Positions 28,278 to 39,000 of a stretch of 64,000 nt of DNA are shown one piece after another. Location of the stretch: NCBI GenBank assembly GCA_015060685.1, contig SUXZ01000002.1, forward strand, positions 62,001-126,000. The letters are read 5' to 3'. The DNA is from Mediterranea massiliensis. Its GTDB lineage: Bacteria; Bacteroidota; Bacteroidia; Bacteroidales; Bacteroidaceae. The number at the start of each line of letters is the position of its first letter. Within the stretch, counting starts at the first letter, position 1. The position numbers and the translations under genes are program-made. Below the pieces are notes generated by a model that saw only the letters and a list, made by a program, of their open reading frames with translations, had not been told where the DNA came from and searched no databases.

Positions 28278-29330
28278 CTAACACCTCCGCTTTATAAATG
28301 TTTGCATAATTTCGTCGATTGAATCCGTCAGCGAGAGAATCAGGTTCTTGTATTTTCCTTTCTTCAGCAAGTGCTGCAACAAAGGATAGATGGGCATCTC
28401 GTCTGTCCAATACCTCTCTCCCATAAAAATCATGGGGCTTGCATAGCCAAAGCTGAGGTAATGGTTTTGTACGGCCTCTTGGAAAATTTCCTGCAGGGTG
28501 CCAGCACTTCCCGGCGAATAGATAATGCCCCCCATGGCAATGGTCAGCAAGCCGTCTTCGCGGATGGCATTTTCAAAATATTTGGCAATGTGTGTAGCAA
28601 AAGGCGTAGATGGCTCATGTCCGTAAAGCCATGTGGGGATGCCCAAACTTTGATAGCTGTTTTGTGGATACTTGCTGATTACCTGAAAGGCACAATCCAG
28701 CCACTCCTTATCTTGATAATGAGGGGCAACCGACAACATCTCTATGGCATCGGCAAGTGCTTCTTCGCTTTGTCCGGCCATCCATGCGCCCAAGTGAGTA
28801 GCCTCCATGGCACCAGGCCCTCCACCGCTTATCATCAGGAAACCGGCTTCGGTTAGCCGCTTGCTAAGCAATGCAATCTTTTTGAAGGCCTCTTCCGTGC
28901 GCAACAGACCATGGCCGCCCATAATACCAATCACATTCTTCTCGTTGTATTGTGCAAGGAAATCGTCCAGGGCAGTGCTGATGGCATGGTCGTGTAGCGA
29001 GCGTGCAAGTGTCTCTTCTACCTTGTTTGTCTTCTTGCCATATTCCAGGTAGTGCTGGTAGATTTTGTCGTCGAAGCAGCCGTTATAACTATCCGGATGT
29101 CCCAACTGATACCCTTCGTATAGTGAAGTGGGCGAGTAGAGATATTTGCGGAAGGGGTTATAAGGCCGGTCGTTTTCGCGTATCATCACTTGTAGCTCGT
29201 GTAGTGTTTCGCTATCCGATTGATGGTTGTTGGCGATGCTACGTTTACTGCCTTTCTTCTTTTTCGATTCCCAAAGTGCCTTGCGCACTTCGTATTGCTC
29301 GTATTGCTTTTCCAAATAGTTGTCGGCCAT
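28278..29330 (-). CDS. LOG-family nucleotide-binding Rossmann protein
   Basis: A 350-residue protein whose core matches the LOG/TIGR00730 fold: VIGIMGGHGLLRTEE, LMISGGGPGAMEATHLGAW and SPGSAGTLQEIFQEA in place of the usual PGGxGTxxE. Relatives with the short form are nucleotide monophosphate phosphoribohydrolases. The extra N-terminal 100 residues and the altered motif make the activity uncertain. It is co-directional with its neighbours at 11-30 bp spacing. Confidence 0.75.
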   Translation of the reverse strand: MADNYLEKQYEQYEVRKALWESKKKKGSKRSIANNHQSDSETLHELQVMIRENDRPYNPFRKYLYSPTSLYEGYQLGHPDSYNGCFDDKIYQHYLEYGKKTNKVEETLARSLHDHAISTALDDFLAQYNEKNVIGIMGGHGLLRTEEAFKKIALLSKRLTEAGFLMISGGGPGAMEATHLGAWMAGQSEEALADAIEMLSVAPHYQDKEWLDCAFQVISKYPQNSYQSLGIPTWLYGHEPSTPFATHIAKYFENAIREDGLLTIAMGGIIYSPGSAGTLQEIFQEAVQNHYLSFGYASPMIFMGERYWTDEMPIYPLLQHLLKKGKYKNLILSLTDSIDEIMQTFIKRRC

Positions 29331-29341
29331 GATATTAATTT

Positions 29342-30790
29342 TTAATTGTTTTCGCTTTCATTGCCATACCGGTCGATGGCGGTAACGGCATAGTATAATT
29401 TCTCTTCCCAAGGAAACATGGGGGCGTAGGTATAGTTACATCCCGATACGTTGATAGCCATGATGTTTTCGGGGTTGGACGTATCGATGGGGTAGGTATC
29501 GGCACCATAAACAATGTATCGGGGTGCGTTTTCTGTGTCGTTGTCTGTTGCCGGTTGCCAGTTCAAGGTGATGTATCCATCTGCTTTCTCTACCTTCAAT
29601 CCGGCAGGTTGGGTAGGGGGGGTATTGTCCAGCCAAGGCATGGAGGGCGGCAATGCATACGATGCGTAGTAGTTATAGGTAAGCTTGTCGTATAGTCCTT
29701 GTACATTATCCATCAGATATTTTGCCCGATAGTAGGCTTGTCCATCAATGCCGTGCTGGCGCGTAAACGCTATTTGTCGTTCCACCTCTTCAATGTTCCA
29801 ATTGCCCTCTTTCGGGTCAAGGAAATAGATGCCAAGGCCGGGGACGATGTGGCGGTTGTTGGCATGCTCTTCCCAATCCAAGGCAAAGGGATAAAACGAG
29901 TTGCCGCTATAATACATCATCGGATAAATCTGATCTTGAATTCCCTCGGCCAGCCATCCCTTTACATCTTGATGAACGGCATCATAAGCATTCCATCCTT
30001 GCGACGAGTAGCGCGATGTGTCGTCATATTTGCCTACGGGGCTGGTGCTTACCTTCACCCACGGCTTCAATGCTTTCACTCCTTCGTAAAGGTATCTTAC
30101 GATGTCCGAAAGGTTGTTCTTGCGCCACTGGGCAATGGACTGTCCTTGGCTATAGCGGCGAAAACTTTGCGTGTCGGGAAAGCGGGTAGCATGTTCGGGA
30201 TAGCGCAGGTAGTCGAAATGTACACCATCCACGTCGTAGTTTTCCACCACCTCGCGCACCAGGCTCATCAAGTAGTTCTTAGTCTCTGGATGACCGGGAT
30301 TCAAGTAATAGCTTTGCTTGTAGTTGACGCAGATGGCCGGCTTCTTCTTCAGCACCGATTGCTTGCCCAACGACGTTTGATGCTTGCGATTGCCTAAAGG
30401 GATGGCCACCATCCAGGCATGACACTCCATGCCTCGTTTATGACACTCTTCCACCACAAACGCCAGTGGGTCATATCCCGGATCACGTCCGGCTTTGCCC
30501 GTCAGCATTGCGCTGAAAGGCTCGATTTTCGAGCGGTAGAACACATCGCCCCTTGTGCGTACTTGAAAAAGGATGGTGTTTATTTTGGCCGCCTTAAACC
30601 TGTCCAGCATCTCAATCAACTCTTCCTGTTGGCGTTGCCTGTTGGCGGCATTGGTGGCGCGTGTCTGTGGCCAATCCAAACCGTATGCCCCCGTTATCCA
30701 TACAGCCCGCACTTCATGCTTGCGGTTTTGTGCTTCGATGGGTGTTACGAAGGAGATAAGTATCAGTAATAGTAGGATGATTCGATTCAT
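29342..30790 (-). CDS. GHL10-family glycoside-hydrolase-like secreted protein
   Basis: A signal peptide (MNRIILLLLILISFVTPIEA) precedes a TIM-barrel domain of the GHL10 (DUF187) family: VRAVWITGAYGLDWP, TILFQVRTRGDVFYRSKIEPFSA, DPLAFVVEECHKRGMECHAWM and DVDGVHFDYLRYP. A C-terminal fibronectin-III-like module (YITLNWQPATDNDTEN ... YYAVTAIDRYGNES) follows. 482 residues. GHL10 members are proposed to act on peptidoglycan or other envelope glycans; the true substrate is unknown. Confidence 0.85.
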   Translation of the reverse strand: MNRIILLLLILISFVTPIEAQNRKHEVRAVWITGAYGLDWPQTRATNAANRQRQQEELIEMLDRFKAAKINTILFQVRTRGDVFYRSKIEPFSAMLTGKAGRDPGYDPLAFVVEECHKRGMECHAWMVAIPLGNRKHQTSLGKQSVLKKKPAICVNYKQSYYLNPGHPETKNYLMSLVREVVENYDVDGVHFDYLRYPEHATRFPDTQSFRRYSQGQSIAQWRKNNLSDIVRYLYEGVKALKPWVKVSTSPVGKYDDTSRYSSQGWNAYDAVHQDVKGWLAEGIQDQIYPMMYYSGNSFYPFALDWEEHANNRHIVPGLGIYFLDPKEGNWNIEEVERQIAFTRQHGIDGQAYYRAKYLMDNVQGLYDKLTYNYYASYALPPSMPWLDNTPPTQPAGLKVEKADGYITLNWQPATDNDTENAPRYIVYGADTYPIDTSNPENIMAINVSGCNYTYAPMFPWEEKLYYAVTAIDRYGNESENN

Positions 30791-30794
30791 GTCG

Positions 30795-31367
30795 CTAATA
30801 TAGCAACATTCCGGTAATGCCGCAAATAATTATCATTAAAATAGGGTTTACCTTGAAATAATAGGTGCTGATGAAGACTGTAGCGAAGATGGCGCAACTG
30901 ATGATGAACGAGCGCATGTCATCGGTTGGCGAACCGAAATTCTCTGAGTTCATCAAGCAGAGGGCAGCGGCGGCCAGCAAGCCCACTACTGCCGGGCGAA
31001 GGCCGCTGAATATGGCAATTACGACCGGATGTTTTTGAAACTTCAGGAAGAAACGACTGATGAGCAGCATTAGGATAAACGAAGGCAGTATCACCGCAAA
31101 GGTAGCGGTGGCTGAGCCAAGCACGCCCATCCAAGGCGCATAACCGGCATCGATAATGGTGCTATATCCCACATAAGTGGCCGAGTTGATGCCTATCGGC
31201 CCTGGCGTCATCTGACTGATGGCTACAATGTCGGTAAACTCTTGTGGTGTCAGCCATTCGTGTCGTGTCACTACCTCGCCTTGAATCATGGATAGCATGG
31301 CATATCCGCCACCAAAGCCAAACAAACCTATTTTGAAGAAAGTATAGAATAACTGAAGAAAAAGCAT
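30795..31367 (-). CDS. Chromate transporter, second half (ChrA-type)
   Basis: A 190-residue membrane protein with the CHR domain: FFKIGLFGFGGGYAMLSMIQ, ISQMTPGPIGINSATYVGY. Paired with the next gene, it would form a heterodimeric version of ChrA, which is two CHR domains in one chain elsewhere. Substrate could be chromate or another oxyanion; chromate itself is only a family label. Confidence 0.88.
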   Translation of the reverse strand: MLFLQLFYTFFKIGLFGFGGGYAMLSMIQGEVVTRHEWLTPQEFTDIVAISQMTPGPIGINSATYVGYSTIIDAGYAPWMGVLGSATATFAVILPSFILMLLISRFFLKFQKHPVVIAIFSGLRPAVVGLLAAAALCLMNSENFGSPTDDMRSFIISCAIFATVFISTYYFKVNPILMIIICGITGMLLY

Positions 31368-31384
31368 TATGAATTATGAATTTT

Positions 31385-31915
31385 TTAATTTTCAATTTTC
31401 AAATTCCACAAGTATCCGCCTAATCCGGCTAATAGAATAACCCAAATAGGCGAGAAGTCGCATAGCCAAATGAGCAGGGTGGCTATAATGGGGATGATGA
31501 TGGTGTATCGGTTGATTTTAGCCGATTTTGCCATGCGGAAGGTGGGCACGGCAATCAATGCGACTACTGCCGGCCGGATACCCTTAAAAAAGGCCTCTAC
31601 GATGTGATTATCCTTGAAATGCTGAAAGAACAAGGCAATGCACAAGATGATGAGAAACGACGGCAGTATTGTTCCCAATGCCGAGAAGATGCATCCCTTC
31701 AACCCGCGCAAGCGATAGCCGATGAAGATAGCCATGTTTACGGCAAACACGCCCGGTGCTGATTGTGCAATGGCCATCAGATCAAGGAAGTCGCTTTTGT
31801 CTATCCACTGTTTCTTGTTTACGATTTCGTTCTCTATCAGCGGTATCATGGCATATCCACCGCCGATGGTAAAGGTTCCTATCTTGAAAAATATGCTGAA
31901 TAACTGGAAAATCAT
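31385..31915 (-). CDS. Chromate transporter, first half (ChrA-type)
   Basis: A 176-residue CHR-domain membrane protein: FFKIGTFTIGGGYAMIPLIE, MAIAQSAPGVFAVNMAIFIGYR. It lies 17 bp upstream of its partner and 3 bp after the hybrid regulator. Both halves have intact starts and motifs, so this is a natural split pair and not a frameshift. Confidence 0.88.
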   Translation of the reverse strand: MIFQLFSIFFKIGTFTIGGGYAMIPLIENEIVNKKQWIDKSDFLDLMAIAQSAPGVFAVNMAIFIGYRLRGLKGCIFSALGTILPSFLIILCIALFFQHFKDNHIVEAFFKGIRPAVVALIAVPTFRMAKSAKINRYTIIIPIIATLLIWLCDFSPIWVILLAGLGGYLWNLKIEN

Positions 31916-31918
31916 GAG

Positions 31919-34900
31919 TTATGAGTTTGGGGTTATTTGTTTTCTATATTCGCTTGGTGAGATATGGAAATGCTTTTTGAACACTTCGCGGAAATACTTC
32001 ACATCGCTAAATCCTGTCATATCGGATATTTCGGTAATCGTGTATTTCTCTTCATGCAGCATCTTCTTGGCATAATCCAAGCGGATGTGTCTGACATAGT
32101 CACCGGGCGATTGTCCGGTCAGTGCCCGCAATTTATTGTAGAAACTGGTGCGGCTCATGGCAAGCAAGTCGCACAGTTTGTCTACGTTGAAGTCGGGGTC
32201 GCTCATATGCTTCTCTACCTCTTTCCTTACGGTGGAAATAAACTTCCAGTCAAGGCTGTTGGTGCACTTCACATCCTCTATCCTTTCGCCTTCGTCGAAG
32301 AGCTCCATGCTTGCCAGTTTCTTGTAAACGCGCTCTCTGTTGGCCAGCAATCCGGCAATGGTCTTGCGCAGGATGCCGATGCTGAACGGCTTGGCCATAT
32401 ACTCGTCGGCTCCACACTCCAAGCCGTTGATAATCTCTTGTTCGTGGCTCAATGCGGTAAGCAGCATGATGGGTATGTGCGATGTGGCAATGTCGTTCTT
32501 CAGTTTCGTGCAGAGTTCGTCGCCGCGCATCTCCGGCATCATGATGTCCGAGATAATCAGGTCGGGCATATACTCTTCCAGGATGTTCAGTGCCTCTATC
32601 CCGTTGGCACACGTCTGCACGATATACTCTTCCAGCGAATGCTTCAGGTAGGTGCGCAGTTCGTCGTTGTCTTCCACCACGAGCAGTTTCTTTTTCTTTT
32701 CGTTGGTGCCGATGTGTTGCTGCGTACTGTCGTTGTCGTCGGGTAGCCTTGGAATGTTGCTTGGCCGGGTAGTGTGCGAGTCGGTTATGTGTGCGGCTTG
32801 CGGCTTGCTCACGGTGCGTTGCGCCTTTTTGTACTCTTTTGCCTCTTTCGGGAAGTGCAGTGTTACGCACGTGCCTTCTCCCTCTTTACTCTCCATTTCA
32901 ATTCTTCCTTTGTGTAGTTTCACTAATTTTCCCACCAATAGCAGCCCGATGCCGCTGCCGGTAATCTTCGAGTTGATGGCATTGCTGCTTCTGAAGTGGC
33001 TTTTGAAGAGTCGTTTCTGTTCGTTGGCCGGTATGCCGATGCCGTTATCCTTGATTTTTATGCACCAGAAGCGTCCTTCGTCGCTGGCCTCTATCTGCAC
33101 CGTGCCATGGCGGGGTGTATATTTCAGTGCGTTGGATATCAGATTCTTCAGTATCGACTCCATTTTCTCCTGGTCTATCCATGCGTTCAGGTAGTCGAAG
33201 TTGCTGTGATAGGTCAGCCCGATGTGTTTGGTGTCGGCATAGTCGCGGAAGGCATCTACCAACTCCTTCAGGTAGTTGTTCAGTTCGAATTCGGCAATGA
33301 CGAGTCGCGTGTCGTTGAATCCTGCCCGTTCGAAGGTGATGAGGTTGGTGGTCAGTCGCAGCAGTGCATTTACGTTGCGCAGTGCGGTGTATATGCTCTC
33401 CCTGCCTTTCTCGGTCAGTGGCTCGTTCTGCTCCATCTCTTCAAGCGGTGCCTTGATAAGGGTGAGCGGTGTGCGTATGTCGTGAGCGGTGTTGACGAAG
33501 AACTCTATCTTCTCTTCCGATAGTTTTCGCTTTCTTCTCAGCATATCCGTCCGCATGTAGATGGCGGTGGCTGCCAATACCAGCATCAAGTAGAGCAGCA
33601 TTGCCCAGGGGCTTAACCAGAAAGGTTGTTCGATGATGATGTTTATTTTTCTCTCTTCCAGTGTGATTCGTTTCTCTTCGCTGGATATTGCTTTTATCTT
33701 CAGTGTGTATTTTCCGGGCGACAGGTTTGTGAAGCGTATGTCGCATTGTCGGCTTGGTTCGCTCCATTCGTTGTAAAATCCCTCCAGTTTCCAGGTATAG
33801 AGCACCAGTGAGGGATTGTCGTAGTTGATTGTCGATACCTCTATGGCAAGCATGTTCTGCTTGTATTTCAGTTGTAGTGTTTCAGTTTTGTCTAAGGCTT
33901 GTGTCAGTGGCGAATCCTCCTGGTTCGGATATACTGTTTTGTTGAATATGCGCAGGTTTTCCAGCACCATCTTTATTTGGTGTCCTCGCGGCAGCCTCAT
34001 GTCCTTGCTGTATTCTATGGCTCCGTCCGTGCTGCCGAAGATGAAGTTCCCGTTTTGTCGCAGTGTGCCCGACGATGCGTTGAAGTGGTCTGTCATCAGT
34101 CCGTGTTCTTTTGTCCAGTTTATAAATCTCTTGTTGTTGATGTCGAAGTTGCACAATCCGTTTTCCATGCTCATCACCAGGCGGTCCGATCCGTCGTAAA
34201 GGATGTGATAGATGTTGTTCGATATCAGCGCCGAGTTCTCCTTGTGGAAGTGTTCGAAACGGCCCGTCTGGTGGTCATACACCAACAATCCCGCGTTGTT
34301 TGTTCCTATGTACAGTGTCCCGTCGGGTGTTTGCAGCAGGCTGTATATGTAGTTCGATTCTACCGGCAGCCCGATGCTTTTCCACTCTCCGCTTTTCTTC
34401 TCCAGCAGAAAGAGCCCGTTGGCCGTGCCAATCCACAGGTGTCTGTCGTCTTTCTCTTTTATTGCGGTAATGCCGTTCAGTCCTTGTATGTGGCGTAGTC
34501 GTTTGTTTTCCAAGTCAATCTCTTTCAGGTTGTAATATCCTCCACTCCATACTTTACCCTGTTTGTCTTTCAGAATGGTTCGTATGTATTTGTCGGGGCG
34601 CAGCCGGTTGTTTGCAAACATGGCCGGTGTGTAGAAGTCTATGTTTCCGGTCCATTTGTTTATCATGTAAAGTCCCGAGTTGTATCCTCCCACCATTATT
34701 TCTCCCGGGCGTATTTCGCATAGCGACAGGAATGTGTGGTTGTTGTTTTGTATCTTTTGGTTGAAGGGGCTAAGGTATGTGTGCCATTTTTCGTTGTGTG
34801 GGCAATATCTGCTCACTCCGTTGTTTGTGGCAAACCACAAGTCGCCCTCCATGTCTTCCAATATGGCATTCACCTGGTTGTTCACCAGCGATTGGGGGTT

Positions 34901-35932
34901 TTTCTTGGAGTGCTTTATCCATTTGTATCTGGGATAGCGGTCGTCTCTTACGGTTATGCCAAACGGATAGTTTGCCATCCAGATACGTTTCTCATTGTCA
35001 ATGTATATGTCGCTGATGTTGTTGCCGTTCATGGCATTGTAGCTTGTATAGTCGGCCACAATGTATGGTTCGGTTTGGTGGCTCTTGGTATTTATTTTGT
35101 ACACACCTGTACCATCGGTACCAATTAGTATTTCGTTTTCGTTGAAGTATCGTATGCAATTGATAGTAATATCTTTCAGTTCGTTTTCCAACGGCTTAAT
35201 CTGTTGAAGGATAGTGTCGTAAACGTATACTCCTTCTTGAAACGTTCCGATAAACACCTTTCCTGTAGGATGGTGATAATAGATGTCGTTTACGTGTAGG
35301 TTTGTGTTGTTTAGGTAGTCGTGTGGCAATGTATGTAGTTTGTTCTCTGTTCGTTCAATGTAGTGGATGCCTTTGTCTGTGCCTACTAAGTAGTGTGTAT
35401 TGTCTATCTGTTCAATAATGTTTATCTGTTCGTTTATGTCGCACTCCATCAAGTAACATTCGCCATTCATGCAGTTGTACCGATAGATACCATCGCTTGC
35501 ACATAGCCAGATGTGATCTTCATTATCCATGAATCCGAATGTGATGGCTGCCTGTTCGTTTCTTGTGGTCAGTTCGTATACAGGCTTGAAACTGTCTATG
35601 TCGGGGTCGTATGTAAATACGCGTCCTCGTTTTCCGATTTCCCATAATCCCCCTTTCGAGTCGGTGTATAGCCAGTTCAGATTCCACAACGAGTTTTCTT
35701 CCCGTCCGTTCACCTTTAGCAGATAGTGTTTGAAGTTTTTTCCGTCGTATCGGTCGATACCATCTTGTGTTAAGAACCACATGTAACCGCTTATACCCTT
35801 TTGTATGGCAATTACTCGTCTGTTGCTTAATCCGTTTTCTACTCCGATGTATTTGTAGCTTTGCGCTTGCACTGCATGCTGCCCCCAAAGCGGCAACACT
35901 AACAAAAGTGCAAGTATAAGAAGCTTCTTCAT
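31919..35932 (-). CDS. Hybrid two-component system regulator (HTCS)
   Basis: Sensor kinase and response regulator in one chain of about 1337 residues. A signal peptide (MKKLLILALLLVLPLWGQHAVQA) is followed by a periplasmic two-bladed-propeller sensor of Reg_prop repeats (IWLCASDGIYRYN, LWFATNNGVSRYC, LWIGTANGLFLLE) and a Y_Y_Y domain. One membrane helix is near residue 790. The kinase has NTAHDIRTPLTLIKA with His817, NLISNALKYTPRHG and GSGIGLLLVGKL. The receiver has LIISDIMMPEMRGDE with Asp1129. An AraC-type helix-turn-helix pair ends the protein (MSRTSFYNKLRALTGQSP). Usually such proteins control polysaccharide utilisation loci, but here no susC/susD genes are adjacent. The promoter at 35967 supports the start at 35932 over 35968. 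Confidence 0.95.
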   Translation of the reverse strand: MKKLLILALLLVLPLWGQHAVQAQSYKYIGVENGLSNRRVIAIQKGISGYMWFLTQDGIDRYDGKNFKHYLLKVNGREENSLWNLNWLYTDSKGGLWEIGKRGRVFTYDPDIDSFKPVYELTTRNEQAAITFGFMDNEDHIWLCASDGIYRYNCMNGECYLMECDINEQINIIEQIDNTHYLVGTDKGIHYIERTENKLHTLPHDYLNNTNLHVNDIYYHHPTGKVFIGTFQEGVYVYDTILQQIKPLENELKDITINCIRYFNENEILIGTDGTGVYKINTKSHQTEPYIVADYTSYNAMNGNNISDIYIDNEKRIWMANYPFGITVRDDRYPRYKWIKHSKKNPQSLVNNQVNAILEDMEGDLWFATNNGVSRYCPHNEKWHTYLSPFNQKIQNNNHTFLSLCEIRPGEIMVGGYNSGLYMINKWTGNIDFYTPAMFANNRLRPDKYIRTILKDKQGKVWSGGYYNLKEIDLENKRLRHIQGLNGITAIKEKDDRHLWIGTANGLFLLEKKSGEWKSIGLPVESNYIYSLLQTPDGTLYIGTNNAGLLVYDHQTGRFEHFHKENSALISNNIYHILYDGSDRLVMSMENGLCNFDINNKRFINWTKEHGLMTDHFNASSGTLRQNGNFIFGSTDGAIEYSKDMRLPRGHQIKMVLENLRIFNKTVYPNQEDSPLTQALDKTETLQLKYKQNMLAIEVSTINYDNPSLVLYTWKLEGFYNEWSEPSRQCDIRFTNLSPGKYTLKIKAISSEEKRITLEERKINIIIEQPFWLSPWAMLLYLMLVLAATAIYMRTDMLRRKRKLSEEKIEFFVNTAHDIRTPLTLIKAPLEEMEQNEPLTEKGRESIYTALRNVNALLRLTTNLITFERAGFNDTRLVIAEFELNNYLKELVDAFRDYADTKHIGLTYHSNFDYLNAWIDQEKMESILKNLISNALKYTPRHGTVQIEASDEGRFWCIKIKDNGIGIPANEQKRLFKSHFRSSNAINSKITGSGIGLLLVGKLVKLHKGRIEMESKEGEGTCVTLHFPKEAKEYKKAQRTVSKPQAAHITDSHTTRPSNIPRLPDDNDSTQQHIGTNEKKKKLLVVEDNDELRTYLKHSLEEYIVQTCANGIEALNILEEYMPDLIISDIMMPEMRGDELCTKLKNDIATSHIPIMLLTALSHEQEIINGLECGADEYMAKPFSIGILRKTIAGLLANRERVYKKLASMELFDEGERIEDVKCTNSLDWKFISTVRKEVEKHMSDPDFNVDKLCDLLAMSRTSFYNKLRALTGQSPGDYVRHIRLDYAKKMLHEEKYTITEISDMTGFSDVKYFREVFKKHFHISPSEYRKQITPNS

Positions 35933-35966
35933 AAACAAGTTTCCTATTTGTGGATAATTTGCTGAC

Positions 35967-35998
35967 AAAAGTATGTTATTTTTGTTAAATATGCAAAT
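35967..35998 (-). promoter_or_regulatory. Promoter of the HTCS gene string
   Basis: The minus strand has TACTTTTG (35974 to 35967) and TTTG (35998 to 35995) with a 20-bp spacer, about 35 bp before the ATG at 35932. Confidence 0.75.
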
Positions 35999-36014
35999 TG
36001 TTGTAAAAATATAA

Positions 36015-36048
36015 AAGGTGTAGGCCGCAAATTGGCAACCTACACCTT
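36015..36048 (-). terminator. Terminator of purL
   Basis: A perfect 10-bp stem, AAGGTGTAGG with CCTACACCTT, is followed on the minus strand by TTATATTTTTA. It lies 43 bp after the purL stop. Confidence 0.8.
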
Positions 36049-36090
36049 AACATTTACACTATGAAAACAAACGAAAAATAATTTTGTTCA

Positions 36091-39000
36091 TTATTTCTTT
36101 TGGTTTTCCACCCACTTGCGTGCATTTACGAATGCCTCAATCCACGGAGTAACCTGGTCGTTCTTGCGAGGATAGTATCCGCATTGCCATGGGAAGATGG
36201 TACGTTCGGGGTGAGGCATGATAGCCAGGTGACGTCCATCCTTGCTTGCGATAGCCGCTACGCTGTACGACGAACCGTTGGGATTGGCCGGATAGCCGTC
36301 GTAGGTAAACTTGGCCACCACGTTGTATTCTGCTTCGGGCAATGGCAGGTTGAACTTGCCTTCGCCGTGAGCTACCCAAGTACCAATCTTGTATCCGCTC
36401 AGCGAGCCGAACATTACACTGTTGTTTTGCGGAATGGTGAGTGAAACGAAGTTGCTTTCGAACTTGTGCGAGTCGTTGTGCAACATCTTTGCCTTCTTGT
36501 CGGCCGGATGTTCGGGATTGATAAGTCCCAATTCAATCATCAGCTGACAACCGTTACATACACCGAACGAAAGTGTATCCTTGCGAGCGTAGAAATTGTC
36601 GAGTGCTGCCTTTGCTTTTGGGTTGTAGAGGAAGGCGCCCGCCCATCCCTTGGCCGAACCAAGCACGTCGCTGTTCGAGAAGCCACCGCAGAAGGCAATC
36701 ACGTTCACATCTTCCAATGTTTCGCGTCCGCTGATAAGGTCGGTCATGGTAACGTCCTTCACGTCGAAGCCGGCCAGCCAGAAGCTGTATGCCATTTCGC
36801 GTTCAGAGTTGGTACCCTTTTCGCGGATAACGGCAGCCTTCAAACCGCTTGCTTCGCGTCGGTCGGGGTTTAATCCCCATTGGCTCAGCTTGCCGGTAAA
36901 CTCCTTGCCCCATACCAAGTCGAGCGGTTGTTGCTTGTAGTTCTCGAAGCGTTCCTTCGCCTTGCCGTTGAAGCTTTGCTTTCTGTCCATGAGGTATGAG
37001 GTAGAGTACCACACGTCGCGCAAGTGGTCGATACCGAATTGGTAGTCGTAGCCGTTCATGCTCACCATGATGTGGCGCTCTTCGCATGGAGTACCAATCT
37101 TGATGTATCCCACGCCGGCATCGTCCAGAATCTTCTTCACGCGTGGTGCATCGGCATCCGATACCTGGATTACTACACCCGGATTTTCGGCAAACAGTGC
37201 CTTTACGATGTCGGTGTTCTTCATCTTATCCAAGCAAACGTCGATACCGCCATCCACGTTGGCGAAGCACATTTCGAGTAGGGTAGTGAGCAAACCGCCT
37301 GCCGAGATGTCGTGTCCGGCCATGATGAGGCCTTCGTTCACTAACTGTTGCACGGCAAGGAAGGCATCGCGGAAGTATTCCGGATTCTTCACGGTAGGCA
37401 CGTCGCTACCCACCTTGTTCAGCGATTGGGCGAATGCCGAGCCGCCTAATTGTAGGGTGTCGAACGAGAAGTCGATGTGATAGAAGCGGCTCTTCGGGTT
37501 GTTCACCATTACGGGCGATACAATCTTCTTGATGTCGCTCACCTCGCCGCCGGCCGATACGATAACCGTACCCGGGCTGATGATTTTGCTTCCATCGGGA
37601 TATTTTTGAGTCATTGAAAGCGAGTCCTTACCGGTAGGCACATTGATTTCCAATGCGCAGCAGAAGTCGCTCAATGCCTTAACGGCTTTGTACAGACGTG
37701 CATCCTCGCCCTCTTGTGCGCGGCAAGGCCACATCCAGTTGGCCGATAGCGATACGCTATCCAAGCCTTCGGCCAGCGGTGCCCACACCAGGTTTGTCAA
37801 TGCCTCGCTCACGGCCAATACCGAACCTGCTTCGGGGTCGGCCAATGCAGCTTGCGGAGCATGTCCGATAGAGGTAGCGATACCCTTTTCGCCACGATAA
37901 TCCAGCGCTACGGCACCGCAGTCGCTCAACGGCAGTTGCAGTTCGCCTTGGCATTGTTGGCGAGCAACGCGGCCGGTCACACAACGGTCCACCTTGTTGG
38001 TCAACCAGTCTTTACAAGCCACGCCTTCCAATTGAAGCACGCGAGTGATATATTCGTCCAGTTTGGTAATGTCGTAAGTAGCAACGTCATATTTGCGTTC
38101 TACGGTCTTGTCCACCATGTAAGTCTTTGGCGATGAGCCGAACATTTGGTCAACCGCCAAGTCGAACGGACGTACGCCGTCGGCTTGTTCAAAAGCAAAG
38201 CGGTGGTCGCCGGTTGTTTCGCCTACGGTGTACATCGGTGCGCGTTCGCGTTCGGCAATCTTCTGTACATGCTCGATGGCCTTTTCGTCGATAAGCAATC
38301 CCATGCGCTCCTGGCTTTCGTTGGCAATGATTTCCTTGGCCGAAAGCGTTTGGTCGCCGATAGGCAGTTTATCCATGTGAATCAATCCGCCACACTCTTC
38401 CACCAACTCGCTGAGGCAGTTTACGTGGCCGGCCGAGCCGTGGTCGTGGATGGATACGATAGGGTTGTTCTCTTCTTCGCAAAGTGCGCGCACCACGTTG
38501 TAGGCACGTTTTTGCATTTCGGCGTTGGCGCGTTGCACGGCGTTCAGCTCGATGCCCGATGAGTAGCGTCCGGTCTCTACCGACGAAACCGAGCCGCCGC
38601 CAAGACCGATGCGGTAGTTATCACCACCAATCACCACCACCTTGTTGCCAGCTTCGGGTTGTCCCTTCAAGCAGTCGCGTTGAGTGCCATAGCCCACACC
38701 ACCGGCCAGCATAATCACCTTGTCGTAGGCATATTGCTCGTTGTTCTCCTGGTGTTCGAAGGTCAGTACCGAGCCGCAGATAAGCGGTTGGCCAAACTTG
38801 TTGCCGAAGTCGCTTGCACCATTCGATGCCTTGATAAGGATTTGTTCGGGAGTTTGATACAACCATTTGCGCACCGGCAGAATGTCTTCCCATTCGCGTC
38901 CCTCCTCGCTACGAGGATACGACGTCATATATACGGCAGTACCCGCAATAGGCCATGAACCCTTACCGCCACCCATACGGTCGCGGATTTCGCCACCGGT

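Noticed and set aside
30795..31915. The two chromate-transporter genes as one gene broken by a frameshift
   Set aside because: Each half has its own start, full CHR motifs and a 17-bp gap; split pairs of this kind are a known arrangement.
31964..32746. A 260-codon plus-strand open frame opposite the HTCS receiver region
   Set aside because: The minus strand encodes an intact receiver and AraC domain here.
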